A stretch of 64,000 nucleotides of DNA from NCBI GenBank assembly GCA_947000775.1, contig CAMQGK010000008.1:16253501-16317500 (forward strand). Direction: 5' to 3'. The notes under the pieces were generated by a model that was given only the letters and a program-made list of their open reading frames with translations, was not told where the DNA came from and searched no databases. Position 1 is the stretch's first letter; each line of letters begins with the position of its first letter. Source of the stretch: Pterois miles (lineage: Eukaryota; Chordata; Actinopteri; Perciformes; Scorpaenidae). The position numbers and the translations under genes are program-made. This document shows positions 11,510-23,240 of this stretch, piece by piece.

Positions 11510-11830
11510 TGCTGAGCAGCTGGGGCAAATCCCAGCATGCACTGGGCACAAGGCCGGGAAACATCTTGGGTTCTGATCCACCTGACTTGTATGTCTATGT
11601 GGATCCATCCAAGGCCTACTGAAGGAGGCTGGGACTCGGGTGGACACGGGTTGTAGGGTAGAACACATGCGCAGTTTTGGCGAGTACAGACCAGATTTTG
11701 CTGTGCATGTGTTGCACCCCAAAGATACGCCGTCGCCATCTTGGTTTTTAGTCACTGAGGTCATAAACTCATGTTTACCATGTTTACTGAGGTAATAAAT
11801 CAAGTACAAAGTAAGTTTATTTTCAGCATC
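11510..11830 (+). repeat. two repeat scraps, incl. ATAGACTG-family fragment
   Basis: 11510-11570 has ATCCCAGCATGCACTGGGC and AAGGCCGGG, the wording of a widespread fish repeat. 11727-11810 has CGTCGCCATCTTGGTTTTT joined directly to GAGGTCATAAACTCATG, GTTTACTGAGGTAATAAATC. These are two blocks that lie about 330 bp apart in the full copy at 38349-38964, so this is an internally deleted member of that family. Confidence 0.6.
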
Positions 11831-12569
11831 TGTCACTAAAAATTGGGAAAAGCATTTTATAAAAGTTACAGACCAAAATATAACTGTGGACATGTTATTT
11901 TTTTTAATAAAAATGATAAGAAAAAAAGAGTATGAGGCGAAAATAGTATGAGGATGCTTCCTGTCTTTTTTACATTTGCTGATATAGTTTAATACAATTC
12001 TCTATTTGCAGAAAATACTGGACAGAAAAGTGTGGACTGACTGTCCAACAAACCGAGACAGACGACGAGAAATATCCCCTCCATCAACTATACATGACCT
12101 CGCAACAAAATGAAACCCAGCCTTACTGATGTGAGTTTGACATGTGATGACATTTGAACGGTTCATTTACAAAACCAGCGTTTCCCACATAGTATAGCTA
12201 ATATCCAGGCGTCCCGCCCAGGTAAATTAACAGAAGCCAAATACATTTTTATTTCATTTTGGGCTCTTTGATGCACGAAGCTGGTGATTCTCATTAATGT
12301 AGATTTCAAGCAGTCAATATCTTAATGCTGCCAAGTGCTGAAAGCTTGTCATTGAGCTCCATGTTCATAATTTATTTCTGCTGTATAGCGTCTGTGCCAA
12401 CACAAGCTGAAGAGAGAGACAGTTTAAATCACAGCCTCAGTAATGAGGAGGAAGTACTTAGCTGCCATTAGCTGATACAGTGGCACTAAAGTGCAGCTGA
12501 AAGTCTTAAATGGCTAAAGCACCATTTTCTCGTAGCGTGTTGATAACAGTGAACAAAGGAGCGGACTGA
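11831..12569. other. non-coding, no firm feature
   Basis: Average AT-rich sequence. No repeat or exon recognised. Confidence 0.5.
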
Positions 12570-12835
12570 GTCTATCATAACGAAAAACAGCTCTGATTTA
12601 AATAATCGTTTTAGATGAGGATATCAATACCACTCATATCTGTACACTACACAAGTCACTACGGCCAGCAACTGTTAGCTTAGCTTAGCATAAAGACTGG
12701 AAACAGCTAGCCTGGCTCTGTGCCTACCAGCACCTCTAAAACTCACAGGTTAACATCTTGTACTCCATAAAGACAACATGCTACCTGGGTCACTGATTTA
12801 ATGGGCATTACCAGCAGTTATCAGCCCCATACAGA
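12570..12835 (+). repeat. teleost repeat, GCTTAGCATAAAGACTGG family
   Basis: It carries GATATCAATACCACTCAT, TCTGTACACTACA, GCTTAGCTTAGCATAAAG, ACTGGAAACAGCTAGCCTGG, CTACCAGCACCTCTAAA and CTCACAGGTTAACAT. The same order recurs at 29325-29612 in this window. I know this series from many fish introns. The family class is not certain to me. Confidence 0.7.
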
Positions 12836-12904
12836 TATGGGTCAGAAGGTGCCGGCTACACCTACTAGTAGGCTCAGAAGGCTGTTATCATCTATTCCTT
12901 GGGG

Positions 12905-13256
12905 GGGGAAGTAGCTAAGTCTGTAGGGGGTGGGTTTGGGAACAAGAGGGTCACCGGTTAAAATCCCGAAAAGGAAAAAAAAGTGAGTGGGAAGTGGGAG
13001 GGGGGGGGGGGGGAATTTACCTTTGGGGGGGGGGGGGGGTGCCCGAGAGAAAAAAAAAAAACCCCAAAAAGTGCGGGGGGTGGTTAAGAGGAACCACCAC
13101 AATACTAAATCTCTCCATTGTTGCATGTTTGTGCATGTGTGTGTTTCGGGTCTGCATGTACTGTGTATAAGTTAACAACAGAGTGTAAATTGAATTTCCC
13201 CTAGTGGGACTCATAAAGGACTATCTTCTTCTTCTTCTTCTTCTTCTTCTTCTTCC
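12905..13256 (+). mobile_element. tRNA-derived SINE, damaged middle
   Basis: The 5' part looks like a tRNA-type RNA polymerase III promoter: GTAGCTAAGTCTGTAGGG matches the A-box region and ACCGGTTAAAATCCCGAA the B box. The 3' part (13120-13224) reads GTTTGTGCATGTGTGTG, TTTCGGGTCTGCATGTA, TAACAACAGAGTG, AATTGAATTTCCCC and GGACTCATAAAGGA, and ends in a (CTT)n tail at 13225-13256. This head-body-tail layout matches a common perciform SINE remembered from other genomes. The middle contains G-runs of 14 and 15 and an A-run of 12 where the family has ordinary sequence, so the interior is probably misread. It is non-autonomous and would be mobilised by a partner LINE sharing its 3' tail. Confidence 0.75.
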
Positions 13257-13610
13257 TATTGTTGATCACTAATACGAATAAAAGAAGATCACGCAGATGT
13301 CTGGGAGCTATCAGACTGTGAGGATGTGGCTATTTCCTGGAAACCGTGAGCACCAACACAGATCTCAGTAGAAAAGCTACGTTCATTCATAGTTTAGGGC
13401 CAGAATTACTTTCTTCTTGAATGGGAGCTAAGGGCTTGTAGTTGCACAAAGCATAAATTTAGGCTTGGTTTGCTTTGGATTCTCAGGTCAACTATAATGA
13501 AAGCACAAAGCAGCAGCTCAACTGCTCTGAACATCAGCATTTAGTATTAAAGTCAGTAAGGAAATGAATACTAAAACATCATAAATACTTAATGCAAAAG
13601 ATAAAGGGAT
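13257..13610. other. spacer between two SINE/LINE tails
   Basis: Unique-looking sequence between the (CTT)n tail ending at 13256 and the (GAA)n tail starting at 13611. No gene signal. Confidence 0.5.
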
Positions 13611-13860
13611 AGAAGAAGAAGAAGAAGAAGATATTCCTTTATTAGTCCCACAGTGGGGAAATTTGGTTTTTCACTTTTTTTTTCACAAAGTACATATACG
13701 TGTGTAAAGGGGGGGTGTGGGGGGGGGGGGTGGTCCAAAGAAAGGGGAGAGGGGGGGGGGGGGGGTGGTGTTTTTGGGGGGGGGGGCCGGGGGGGAGGAA
13801 GAGGTGATCTTTCTTTAAACAAATTGGTTTTTGTGTTTGGGGGTGTGGGGTTTGGTTCCA
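13611..13860 (-). mobile_element. SINE/LINE 3' tail, minus strand, with G-run block
   Basis: (GAA)n at 13611-13631, followed by TATTCCTTTATTAGTCCCAC and AGTGGGGAAATTTGG. This is the reverse complement of the same 3' end that closes the SINE at 13256. Beyond 13700 the sequence becomes G-run dominated, with runs of 12, 15 and 11 (13719-13730, 13751-13765, 13776-13786), so the body cannot be classified. The Gly-rich and Pro-rich frames read from it are meaningless. Confidence 0.6.
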
Positions 13861-13889
13861 AAATGACTGTATATCTACCTATAATATAT

Positions 13890-14824
<935 letters not shown>

Positions 14825-14905
14825 TTTGTTGGCTGGGGAGCAGAGTGGGTATGATGGTCTGTAATGAAACAACTGGGTTGCTGGTTTGCATCCCAGTCCT
14901 CCGCT
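14825..14905 (+). repeat. possible tRNA-like SINE head
   Basis: GGGGAGCAGAGTGGGTA resembles an A box, and 45 bases later TTGCTGGTTTGCATCCCAG resembles a B box. The spacing suits a tRNA-derived SINE promoter. No recognisable body or tail follows, so this is tentative. It cannot fold as an intact tRNA by eye. Confidence 0.3.
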
Positions 14906-15340
14906 GAAGTTCATCTGATGCCACGAGACACTGGAGGGGGCTTAAGATGCTGGAAAGCTGGCGAACAATGAACACACACTTTGTCATCCACACATATACA
15001 TATATGTATGGAAAATCACAGTAGCACATACTGACACACACATGCACACACACACTCGTACAAAACCACACATGCGCATGGAAACTAAATGCTCATGGTG
15101 GATTTATGGACACATCCATCAGGGGCTGTGTTCTCCCAGAAGTCATCGCTCTTCTGCAGGCTGACAACTTATGCAAATTAGCTGTGCCATCTCCTAAAAT
15201 ATTATGTTCCCATACGACTACGTTTTCTTTAAACTTAAACTTTATTAGAACCATCATTTCCATACAGTTACATAAATTACATGAAATATGACCTCTGCAT
15301 TTAAGGAGCAGTGGGCTGTTGTGAAGCAACGTGCCTTTTT
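14906..15340. other. non-coding, no firm feature
   Basis: Includes a short CATATACATATATGTATG near-palindrome at 14993-15010. Nothing else recognised. Confidence 0.5.
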
Positions 15341-15490
15341 AATTATCATTATTTTATTTTCTTTATTTTTTATCTTAATTTGTATTTTAATTTTACTTTC
15401 AATTTTTTATGTTTTATTTTCTATTTATTTTTATTTCTTATTTTTTGTTATTATTTTAGTTATTTATTATTTGTTTTATTTAGAATTATA
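15341..15490. repeat. T-rich low-complexity tract
   Basis: Dominated by TTTTATTT words on the plus strand. The hydrophobic Phe/Leu/Ile frames at 15288-15520 come from this bias. Confidence 0.85.
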
Positions 15491-15690
15491 GTTTCTCCCA
15501 GACTATGGTGGCAGTATTAAACTGTTTTGAACATGTGATTAAATTTGTAAATTGAAACAGAAATCAAAAAAACTCAACACTACTTAGGTTTAGGCAACAA
15601 ATTAGCTGAGGTTAAGTAAAAAAGACACCATTGTCTGGCTTAAAATGACTACGTTACTAATTCTAATGTAATGAAAAAACAGTTCTGTAC

Positions 15691-15756
15691 CTTTAGAGCA
15701 ACAATTCATGACCAGGTAATCCACCTGATCTCCTCCAGTGACCTTGTCTGTCTTAA
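15691..15756 (-). CDS. weak internal exon candidate
   Basis: On the minus strand the acceptor context TTCCATACATCTTACATGCAG precedes a 66-nt segment that reads (x)KTDKVTGGDQVDYLVMNCCSK, ending AAAG before GTACAG. The acceptor has a reasonable pyrimidine tract. The donor lacks the usual G at position +5. The peptide looks balanced, not low-complexity, but I recognise no family. The frame continues open past the donor, so it may equally be chance. Confidence 0.2.
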
Positions 15757-16352
15757 CTGCATGTAAGATGTATGGAACGAGACGAATAGAGGTAAGAAAA
15801 TGAGAGTAAAATAAGTGGGACAAGAGGCAAAGTGAGTTAAAGGTTAAAAAATAATAGAAAGAGACAGGAGGAGGTCTGAAAGAAAGAAGAGGAAACAGAT
15901 GAGAGAAAAGAGAGACCATCCTGAGCTGAACAGGGATCTCAGCTGTGTTTCAGTTTATGCTGCTGGCAAACACACCGACGTGACCAAAAACCAAGCGACC
16001 CTCCCACCTCCCAACACACACACCATCCCTAAAATACACCCTCTCCTCCCATTCAGCGCTGAGGGGGAGATATTTGCGGGGAGCGCCTGGTTTGAAAACA
16101 ATGTACGTTCCACTTCGTTCCCCGTCCCTCAGAGACAAACAAGGCTGTGGTCCCGTCCCCAGAGACCAGAGTGAGTGTGAGAGATCTCGCAAACTTTTCC
16201 ACAATAATCACAAATGCAATCAAAGATGGAACGAGAAGCAAAGAAAGAGAGTTTCTATCCACTCAGCTGCACATATTAAACTCTGATGTTTCACAGCAGA
16301 GAGGCTGAACTGGCTTTCATGCCAAATCTGTGTTAATGATCAGATCAGTCGG
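15757..16352. other. non-coding, no firm feature
   Basis: GA-rich around 15780-15915. No repeat or exon supported. Confidence 0.5.
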
Positions 16353-17018
16353 TAACTCCGGGTCTGAGAAGTGAAGCCAACGTTGAAATGCCTTAAACCT
16401 GCATTCTCTCCAACAGCCAGCAGGGGGCAACTCATCTGTTAATAAAAGTCTATGAGAAAATGATCCTACTTCTCTCTGATTTATTACCTCAGTAAACATT
16501 GTAAACATGAGTTTATGGTCTCAGTTGCTAGTTTCAAGTCTTCTTCAATACAGCAGGATGTTCATTTAGTAAATTATGGTCCATTTAGAGTCAGATAGAC
16601 CATAAAGTAGAGGATGATTTAGGGCGGGGCTACCTTGTGATTGACAGGTCGCTACCATGGCGTTGTCCAGTCTGCAGGTTGCTGTGTTTTCGTCTTACAT
16701 CTTTAACCTTTCACAGTGTCTTCACTTCATGAAAGTTACTTGTAACATTGTAACAAAAAAACGAGATGGTGACGACCAAACAATCAATATGGCGATATTC
16801 AAAAAACAAGATGGTCCCAAGCAAATATCAAGATGACGACAGCCAAAAGCCAAGATGGTGATGGCCAAAAAAACAAAAAACAAAAAAAAACAAACAAAAA
16901 AAAAACAAAACAAAATGGAGACAGCCAAAATGCTGAACTCAAGGCTTCAGAACTGTAGTCTACAAACTAACAGGTGATGTCACAGTGATTGTGTCCCTTT
17001 CTTATATACAGTCTATGG
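16353..17018 (-). mobile_element. ATAGACTGTATATA-family repeat, copy A
   Basis: Read on the minus strand it starts CCATAGACTGTATATAAG. It contains the (C)CATCTTGG modules and TTGAGTTCAGCATTTTGGC, then CTTTATGGTCTATCTGACTC, ACCATAAACTCATGTTTAC and ATTTTCTCATAGACTT, and closes GGCTTCACTTCTCAGACC. All blocks recur in order in copies B, C and D of this window. An A-rich interruption (16865-16912) lies inside. The family is non-coding and common in fish. I cannot say from sequence alone whether it is a SINE or a MITE. Confidence 0.8.
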
Positions 17019-18866
17019 TTCAGACGCATCGTAACACAATATTAGTGGCAGTTCAGTTCTCCAACGGCAACAGTGTTTGTATCTGAACATCTGTAACTCT
17101 GAATGACCAGGATGAAAACACTCAACTCAAAACAAATTCAAAGGACTACAAACAGTTTTCATGATCCATCATACTTTTTTCCATCATGTCCATACTGGAT
17201 GATTCTGCACCTCACAACTCGTATCTGATGCCAACGTTCAGCACCAACTCGGGAAGCAGCGTGTCCTCTGGAGACTGCGTCCCAGACCAAGGTATCCTAC
17301 AATGATTCATATGACATCTTACAAAAAGCTATTCTTAAATAAAGGCATCAGTCAATCCCGTTGAGTGGGTTGAGTTGCGCCTAAATTTCTGAAATGACCA
17401 CACAGAGGCTCCGTAGTCCCAACCAGGACGGTAAACTCACCTTTCATAATAAAATCCCTTGACATTCTCATTGCATTTTTGTGTCTTTTATTCGTCACGC
17501 CCCTGGTGTGCAACAGCCTTTACTGTAGTTTTGGTCTTGGACCAGTCTAAGCTCTTGATGCCGTGTACAGTGGGTTTATCAGAGTTTTGTGCGGAGTAAA
17601 GCGCTGCCTGCTGTGACTGGAAATGAACAACTGCAGATTTGGGTGGTAATTTTCTATGGGTTTGGCACTACATCACTCTATTTATCTATTGTTAATGTCA
17701 GGAATAGTAATTAAGGCCCTGATCAGACAGCGCTTTTTATTACTGTACTGACTTTTGCTGGACACCCAGAGCTGTTTGACTTAACGCTGTGCGCCGTTTT
17801 TTTCAACCTGCAAAAAGCACTGAGACTAGTGTCTATCCGGGTCTGAGCCAGTAGCGCATCCTTGTCAAACTAGCTCCAGGTGTAGACAAAACTAAGCTTT
17901 TGCTCCAGAGGTGAGCTCCAGCACTCCACAGCAAAGACGCCAGCGTGATCCGTCACTCTTGAGGTGCCTTCAGATGAGCTGCTTTTAACCGGCGCCAGCT
18001 TGTTGCCGTCCAGATCCAGTGGCTCGTTTCCAGTTTCCCTTGAACCGTCTGCGCATCCCTGTGAGTGATGTGACTTTATGTGGAATCAGCTGTTTGGAGA
18101 TGCTCTAAAACGCAAGTTGCCATGGGTGTAGCCAGTGTGAGGCGGAGGAAACACTGAGGTAACCACTGAGACCAAATACGTACATCACTTTTGTTTTGAC
18201 GACTTGAGACAAGAGATGGAGGCCGAACCGGTGTCTGATTGTTACTTCACAGATCATCACAACAACAGTAGCGCAGTGTAACTGCTGTAACTACGACACC
18301 TGTATCCATGGAGACTTGGGATGTCTCCTGTGCAAACAGCAGAGGCCAAATCTGAGGACACCTCAAGAAGATTCAAGCCCAAGCATCGCATGACGCACAC
18401 TAAAGAGATAAGATTAATGATGGAGTAAATAGCAGTAGAAAGGATAATTATGTTGATTCAGAGGGGTTTTAAGCGGCTTTGGAAGTTTTAAGGTTTGGAA
18501 AATGTCTTCCAGAAATGTTTTACAGTTGGTCCCCATCTAGATGTCTATTTAAAACTGTATCTATTGTTCCCCTGAATGTGACAGTACTGAACCACTGGTT
18601 GCTGCTAATGCCGCACTGTCATCAGGGCTTCCAGCTGAATCTGTTTGCAATCTGGAGCAGAGTTTGCACTGGGTACTGTTGTTCTTCCAAGCACACTGGA
18701 AATGAAAGCTAATTAAATGACAGAAGAAGAGAAGGACGGAGATGCAGAAAATGAAAGTGTCGACGAGGGTATGACCTGAAAGTTGGAAGCTGCGAGCTTG
18801 AACAAACCCTGACGACGCAAGTTTCCAATTTACACTAATTATTACAAGATGAGAGAGAAGAAGAAG

Positions 18867-18868
<2 letters not shown>
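17019..18868. other. mostly non-coding, one weak repeat
   Basis: 17714-18130 starts AAGGCCCTGATCAGACAG, a phrase repeated at 30055 (AAGGCCCCGATCAGACAG), and is richer in GC than its surroundings. This suggests an old dispersed element, but similarity fades after the first 20 bases. The rest shows nothing. Confidence 0.4.

Positions 18869-18907
<39 letters not shown>
18869..18907. repeat. (GT)n microsatellite
   Basis: About 19 GT units ending in GACAC. Confidence 0.98.
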
Positions 18908-18908
<1 letters not shown>

Positions 18909-19309
18909 CACAGAGGATGTATGTTAAATGTTTAAGGAGGCGAATGACACTTTTGTTAGAACAGAGGCCCATACTGAACAAAAAGAAAACAGAGAGGCCG
19001 AAAGGTTGAACAAAGGAAAGATAAACGTGGACAGCCGAGGTACTCGGTGTATATAGTAGTTTTAGTTTGCTAAACATTTAGAGCTAAGAGGAAATCAGAC
19101 AAAGACGATAGTCGCACAGATTCTTTTGGTTCACTGTGTCAAAGAGCATCCATGCGAGACTAAAAACGAAACCAAAACGAGGCTGAATTTGGTTGAATGT
19201 TTCCTAGAAATTATGTTTCCATGGAACAAAACTGCATTGTGAATTACATTTTTTTGGTGATGTATCCCAAATACTTTTGTGATGATAGTTCATAAAAGTC
19301 TGCAAAAGG

Positions 19310-20065
19310 GAGGAAGTCTGGGTGGCGGATGGGTCAAACAAACACAGGGCTTTCACCTAGGAGACTTTCACCTTTGGGTCCCGTGTGATCTCTTGACTAA
19401 AACTCAGTGTTGACTTATGTTAATTTATGTCTGTTGGTTAATAACGTAGATCAATAACAAACAGTCATTTTAAGTCAAACCATGATGTTTTCTCCGAGAG
19501 GTGGGACCATTCATAAAATTCACGGTTCGGTTCTCGGTTTTGGGTCACAGATTTCGGTTCGGTTCGGTACATCTATGGTACAGCAGCAGGCCAATTTCCA
19601 ACTTCAATTTGAACAGGCATTTCACTTATTTGGCAAAATAAGTCAACAGCTGTTTGTCTTCACAACAGTAGACTAACATCAGGAACAAAACTCTTCTTCA
19701 TTGTCACATCTGATGGCTGCTATGACTTCTGATCTAGAAGAAAAGTGACACTGAGTTATTTAAAAAGAATTAATCACAACCTCAGCTTCAGTTACACAGC
19801 GCGTCTTACCCCTGTCCGCCGTGTCCCAGCCTCTTTACATAGGCCTTGATTTCTAGTGTGACAGTAAACACGCCTCATATCCTGTTTCAAATGAACCAAA
19901 CGGTACATACAGGAACCGAACGGTGACTAGCCAACCCAACAGTTCGGTTTTTACCCGAACTATGCCCACCTCGATTTTCTACTAAACCTAACCAAGAAGT
20001 TTTGTAGCACTTTTTTGTTTTGTCTGGTTTCAATTTACAACGTTAACCACGTGTTTAAAACTGTT
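19310..20065 (-). repeat. CTAAACCTAACC-family repeat split by an insertion
   Basis: The left part (19320-19487) has GGATGGGTCAAACAAACACA, GGGCTTTCACCTAGGAG and AAACCATGATG. The right part (19981-20065) resumes with ACTAAACCTAACCAAGAAG, TTTTGT and CGTTAACCACGTGTTTAAAA. In the fish family I remember, the CCATGATC block runs straight into the CTAAACCTAACC block, so the intervening 480 bp is an insertion. Other fragments of this family occur at 22745-22810, 34300-34345, 36555-36600, 39205-39245 and 57995-58050. Confidence 0.55.
19494..19974. mobile_element. nested hAT-like MITE
   Basis: Bounded by TTTTCT on both sides (19488-19493 and 19975-19980), extending to an imperfect 8-bp duplication. The ends carry GAGGTGGG in inverted orientation (CCGAGAGGTGGG at the left, CCCACCTCGA at the right). 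Just inside are inverted GGTTCGGTT / AACCGAAC motifs, typical of fish hAT non-autonomous elements. The interior is non-coding, and a 64-codon frame over the left end has no domain. Confidence 0.6.
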
Positions 20066-20465
20066 TACATGGATTGGCACAAATTACAGTACAGATATTC
20101 ATCGTTCCAAGATTATTTATCCTGATGACTTTGCTTTTCTTCTACATGGAAAAATGAAATACCTGAAAAAGTAAAGAAAGTTCACGTCGGCAACTCAATG
20201 AACATTTTTTTAGCTTTTTTTTTTTTATGAGCTATTGTGTTCCTCGGGGGATGAAACCCAAAATCCTTTTTTACCAGAGATGTCACCAGAACCGAAACCT
20301 CACTACCATATCAATGCCAAATTTCTGAAAACGTCACAACAGTCGTTTTTCTACAGTAATGTAGGTACAGTCAAGGCTTCAGACTAACGTCATCCCAAAT
20401 GTGTTTGAGACGCAAATAAACTCACTATCGACACATTTTGCAACACATTGCGAACATCAAATCCA
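20066..20465. other. non-coding, no feature seen
   Basis: Average AT-rich sequence with a T-run at 20217-20227. Confidence 0.5.
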
Positions 20466-20567
20466 TGTTGAAATTGGCCGGATGAGAGCTAGTTATTAGC
20501 TGTTAGCTCAACGCAGGACTGGGCAAACAGCTAACGTAAAGTAGCTCTCATCCTGCCAGTTTCAACA
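20466..20567. repeat. 102-bp imperfect hairpin
   Basis: The left arm TGTTGAAATTGGCCGG...AGCTGTT (20466-20508) is matched by the reverse complement of the right arm (20525-20567), which ends CCTGCCAGTTTCAACA. The arms are about 43 bp, with GGATGAGAGCTA perfectly paired, a 2-base bulge and a loop of about 16 bp. The flanks do not pair, so the stem is discrete. It could be a tiny foldback MITE or a chance or decayed palindrome. The size also fits a microRNA-type hairpin, but nothing proves transcription. Confidence 0.8.
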
Positions 20568-21254
20568 CGGGAGGTGACAGTGATTTACGTTATGATGTGT
20601 TCAGGCGCTAGTCAGTAAAATGTGTATTGGGTGAAGGTAAATTATAACTTTATCCAGATGGGTTCAAATGTCATCTTGTAAAATGTAGTTTTTGGTGAGA
20701 AACTTGGATAAATCCAGTTGTTTTGTAAAATAGATAATAGAGAGGAAAGTATGGCCTGTAAACAGTATACAACCTGTAATAAAGGAGTGGATGTTGAAAT
20801 ATATGGGATTTATTGTTTTTTACTATGGTATCAGATTGGTATTGAGAATTGTGGTATCAACTACTAAATACCTGGTATCATGCCATCCCTATTTTTCACA
20901 TTTGACTGGACAAAATTATAAATATGCAATGATCAGTAACTGATGAGCAAGTAAAGTTAAAACGAATTAATGATGCAGTGAAACAGGAGAATGTAGAAAC
21001 AGGTAACACGAGGACGCAGTCAGTAAGAGGAGGGATGATGATGATTATGATGAAAGCTGAACGTCCACTGGGGATGTTGATGCCATCGGCCTCGTTCTCA
21101 TTATCTTTCTTTTTTCAGTGGAAACAGTATGCTGTTATTTAGACGGCCGACCCAATCCCAGCTTGTATCAGTGTGTGTTTGTGTGCTATTTTCACAGGGA
21201 TACTAACGGGATTTAGCTGAGCCATTTCACCATTAAGCTAATTATCATCCGTCT

Positions 21255-21256
<2 letters not shown>
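20568..21256. other. non-coding, no firm feature
   Basis: No exon or repeat recognised with confidence. ATGGTATCAGATTGGTATTG near 20825 is loosely repetitive. Confidence 0.5.
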
Positions 21257-21340
<84 letters not shown>

Positions 21341-21416
21341 AACCTCCAATCAGCATTCCGATATTCAATCCCCTCCACCTGACAGCTTCCAGCTCCTTGT
21401 CCGGAAAACCGACCCT

Positions 21417-21448
<32 letters not shown>
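21257..21448. repeat. two (CA)n microsatellites
   Basis: 21257-21339 holds about 41 CA units, and 21419-21448 about 15 more. Between them is 79 bp of unique sequence. Confidence 0.98.
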
Positions 21449-21450
<2 letters not shown>

Positions 21451-21944
21451 AGCCGAGACGTTCCCGGCTATTTTCCTAGACCGGCATTCTGAGCCCATTC
21501 CCAATTATCCTAACTACCCTGAAAAAACACACATGGGAGGAACGTGTGAATACACACACGCTGTAGGGAAACAGGCACATAAACATATGCACACATACGT
21601 TCACACACAGTTATACACATGAACACACATACTGTTGGAAGCCTCTTGCAGGCCAGACTGAAGCTCGGGTGGACATTCGGTTTAGGTCCAAAAGCAAATT
21701 AACATAACTGATACAATTAAAATGTCAACAAGTATCCACAATGGAGCCTTTTATAAATCACAGCATGAGAGAAAGATGGAAATAATGGGGAGAAAGAAGA
21801 AGAAGTACTGGAAAAAACCCTGACATAGTACCACCATAAACTAAAGGGAGATGTGGCAAAAGAGAATGAGACATTTGACGGCATGGAAGGAAGTGAAAGA
21901 GAAAGAGAAAGCAAATACAGAGAAAAGAGAGTAACTAGAAGGCT
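21449..21944. other. non-coding, CA-flecked
   Basis: Short scattered ACACAC words up to 21630, then GAAA-rich sequence to 21930. No coding signal. Confidence 0.5.
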
Positions 21945-22163
21945 AGTCGGAGAGCGCTGACCTCCGCCAATGTCCTATCTTGCAATAGTAAAAAAGTGAA
22001 AAATAAATTGTGCATCTACTCAAAACTTGAATGGGTTCTTCCTGAGACTATCCTCCACCCCACCATCAAGTTTCATGAACATCAGGTCAGTAGTTTTTCC
22101 ATAAATCCTGCTGAGAAATAAACAAACTAAGCCGACAAACAGCCTCCTTGGCGGGGTAATAAT
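21945..22163. mobile_element. teleost repeat with CCTCCGCCAA / TTGGCGGGG ends
   Basis: Starts TCGGAGAGCGCTGACCTCCG and ends CCTCCTTGGCGGGGTAATAA, so its ends are short inverted copies. The inside has CATCAAGTTTCATGAACATC and CAGTAGTTTTTCCATAAATC, then CCTGCTGAGAAATAAACAAA. This is the wording of a very common fish repeat in which the same phrases close the element. It is non-coding. Confidence 0.75.
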
Positions 22164-23240
22164 GCCCTGCTAACATCAAGATGAAAAAAAATTGGGATTT
22201 TTTTCTGTGCATCCTCACATTTTTGAAATTATGTAACTAAAAACGTTGGGAGGAGTGAGCGAATAATTCATATTAGCGGTTAGCTTTCCAGCTACAGTAG
22301 TTCGTCAGTCTCAGAACTCATCAGCTGTCGGTCTGACAACAATTTATCCTCTGGAGGTAACAGCCAATATTTGGGGGGTCCCGATGTAGCCAGCCGATAT
22401 CCGGACCAGGTCTTCGTCTTCTGTGTGCTTGGGAGGCCAGAATGGATTTGGACTTGAGAGGCGACCCAATGGGTCAGTACCCCTTGGCTCTGAGTACAGA
22501 CACATGGAGTACCCCTCTTGCATTACTTTTGGACAGACCAGGGACGGCGTGTCAATATATGCTTGTTACATGCATAGTATCCTTTCAAAATAAACTTCCA
22601 TTTTCACAGGAAGTTAGTTTAGACAAGATAATCAGTTAGTGTTAGGAAACTGCCACGCTTGACCTTAACTAGTGACTCACAGGACAACCGATATCAACGA
22701 GTCACGTGACTAACGACTGATATGACAACAAAGGCCAACACGGCCCACGAGCAGCGGCCTCCTGGTTGAAAGTCTTGTGTTTGTTTGACCCATCCACCCC
22801 TGCTGTCCACCTTTAGTGGCCTCACACTGTTACTACTACATCAGTAGCCCTGACCACTGTAAAACGCCGTCTGCGGGTTTACATTGGACCGCCAGGAGTG
22901 CCTCTGTACGGTGGTATCCGACGCTGAGGGGCTCTTAATAATCAGCGGTATTGAACGGGCTGTGAGAGACGACCTTAACAGTGTGTGTTATAGCTAATAG
23001 AAAGCTAAAGTGTTGATGATGGGTTCTGAAAATGCACGTTGGCCCACGCTTTCTGCCTCTTTTACTCTTCATATGGATGTTTACTTACCTTCCACCAAAG
23101 CCCACTCAAACATGATTGGTTCACTACTCCACAAGGGACTGTAGTCAGAAACCAGGAAGCTTCTGATTACAAAATCTAGTCCCGTTGCAGACATATTCTG
23201 CATCCATATGCATATCGATATCTGTTTATGGAGACTAGTA
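22164..23240. repeat. probable old interspersed repeat region
   Basis: 22745-22810 (GGCCTCCTGGTTGAAAGTCT, GTTTGTTTGACCCATCCACC) is the reverse complement of words at 19320-19370. 22815-22990 (CACCTTTAGTGGCCTCACAC, GACGCTGAGGGGCTCTT) and 23090-23140 (ACTCAAACATGATTGGTTCA) also read like fish repeat sequence known to me. The borders are unclear. Confidence 0.4.

Noticed and set aside
12905..12975. Functional tRNA gene
   Set aside because: The promoter boxes belong to a SINE with a typical 3' body and (CTT)n tail. The B box is also mutated.
12842..13861. Pro-rich and Gly-rich proteins around 13 kb
   Set aside because: They read poly-G/poly-C runs inside a SINE, which are probably sequencing errors.
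14825..14905. Functional tRNA gene
   Set aside because: A- and B-box-like words exist, but no acceptor or anticodon stems can be formed by eye. A SINE head is more likely.
23090..23138. Minus-strand exon (TTCTGACTACAG ... GTAAGT)
   Set aside because: Splice signals are good, but the segment lies in sequence I recognise as a dispersed fish repeat, and two frames are open with unremarkable peptides.
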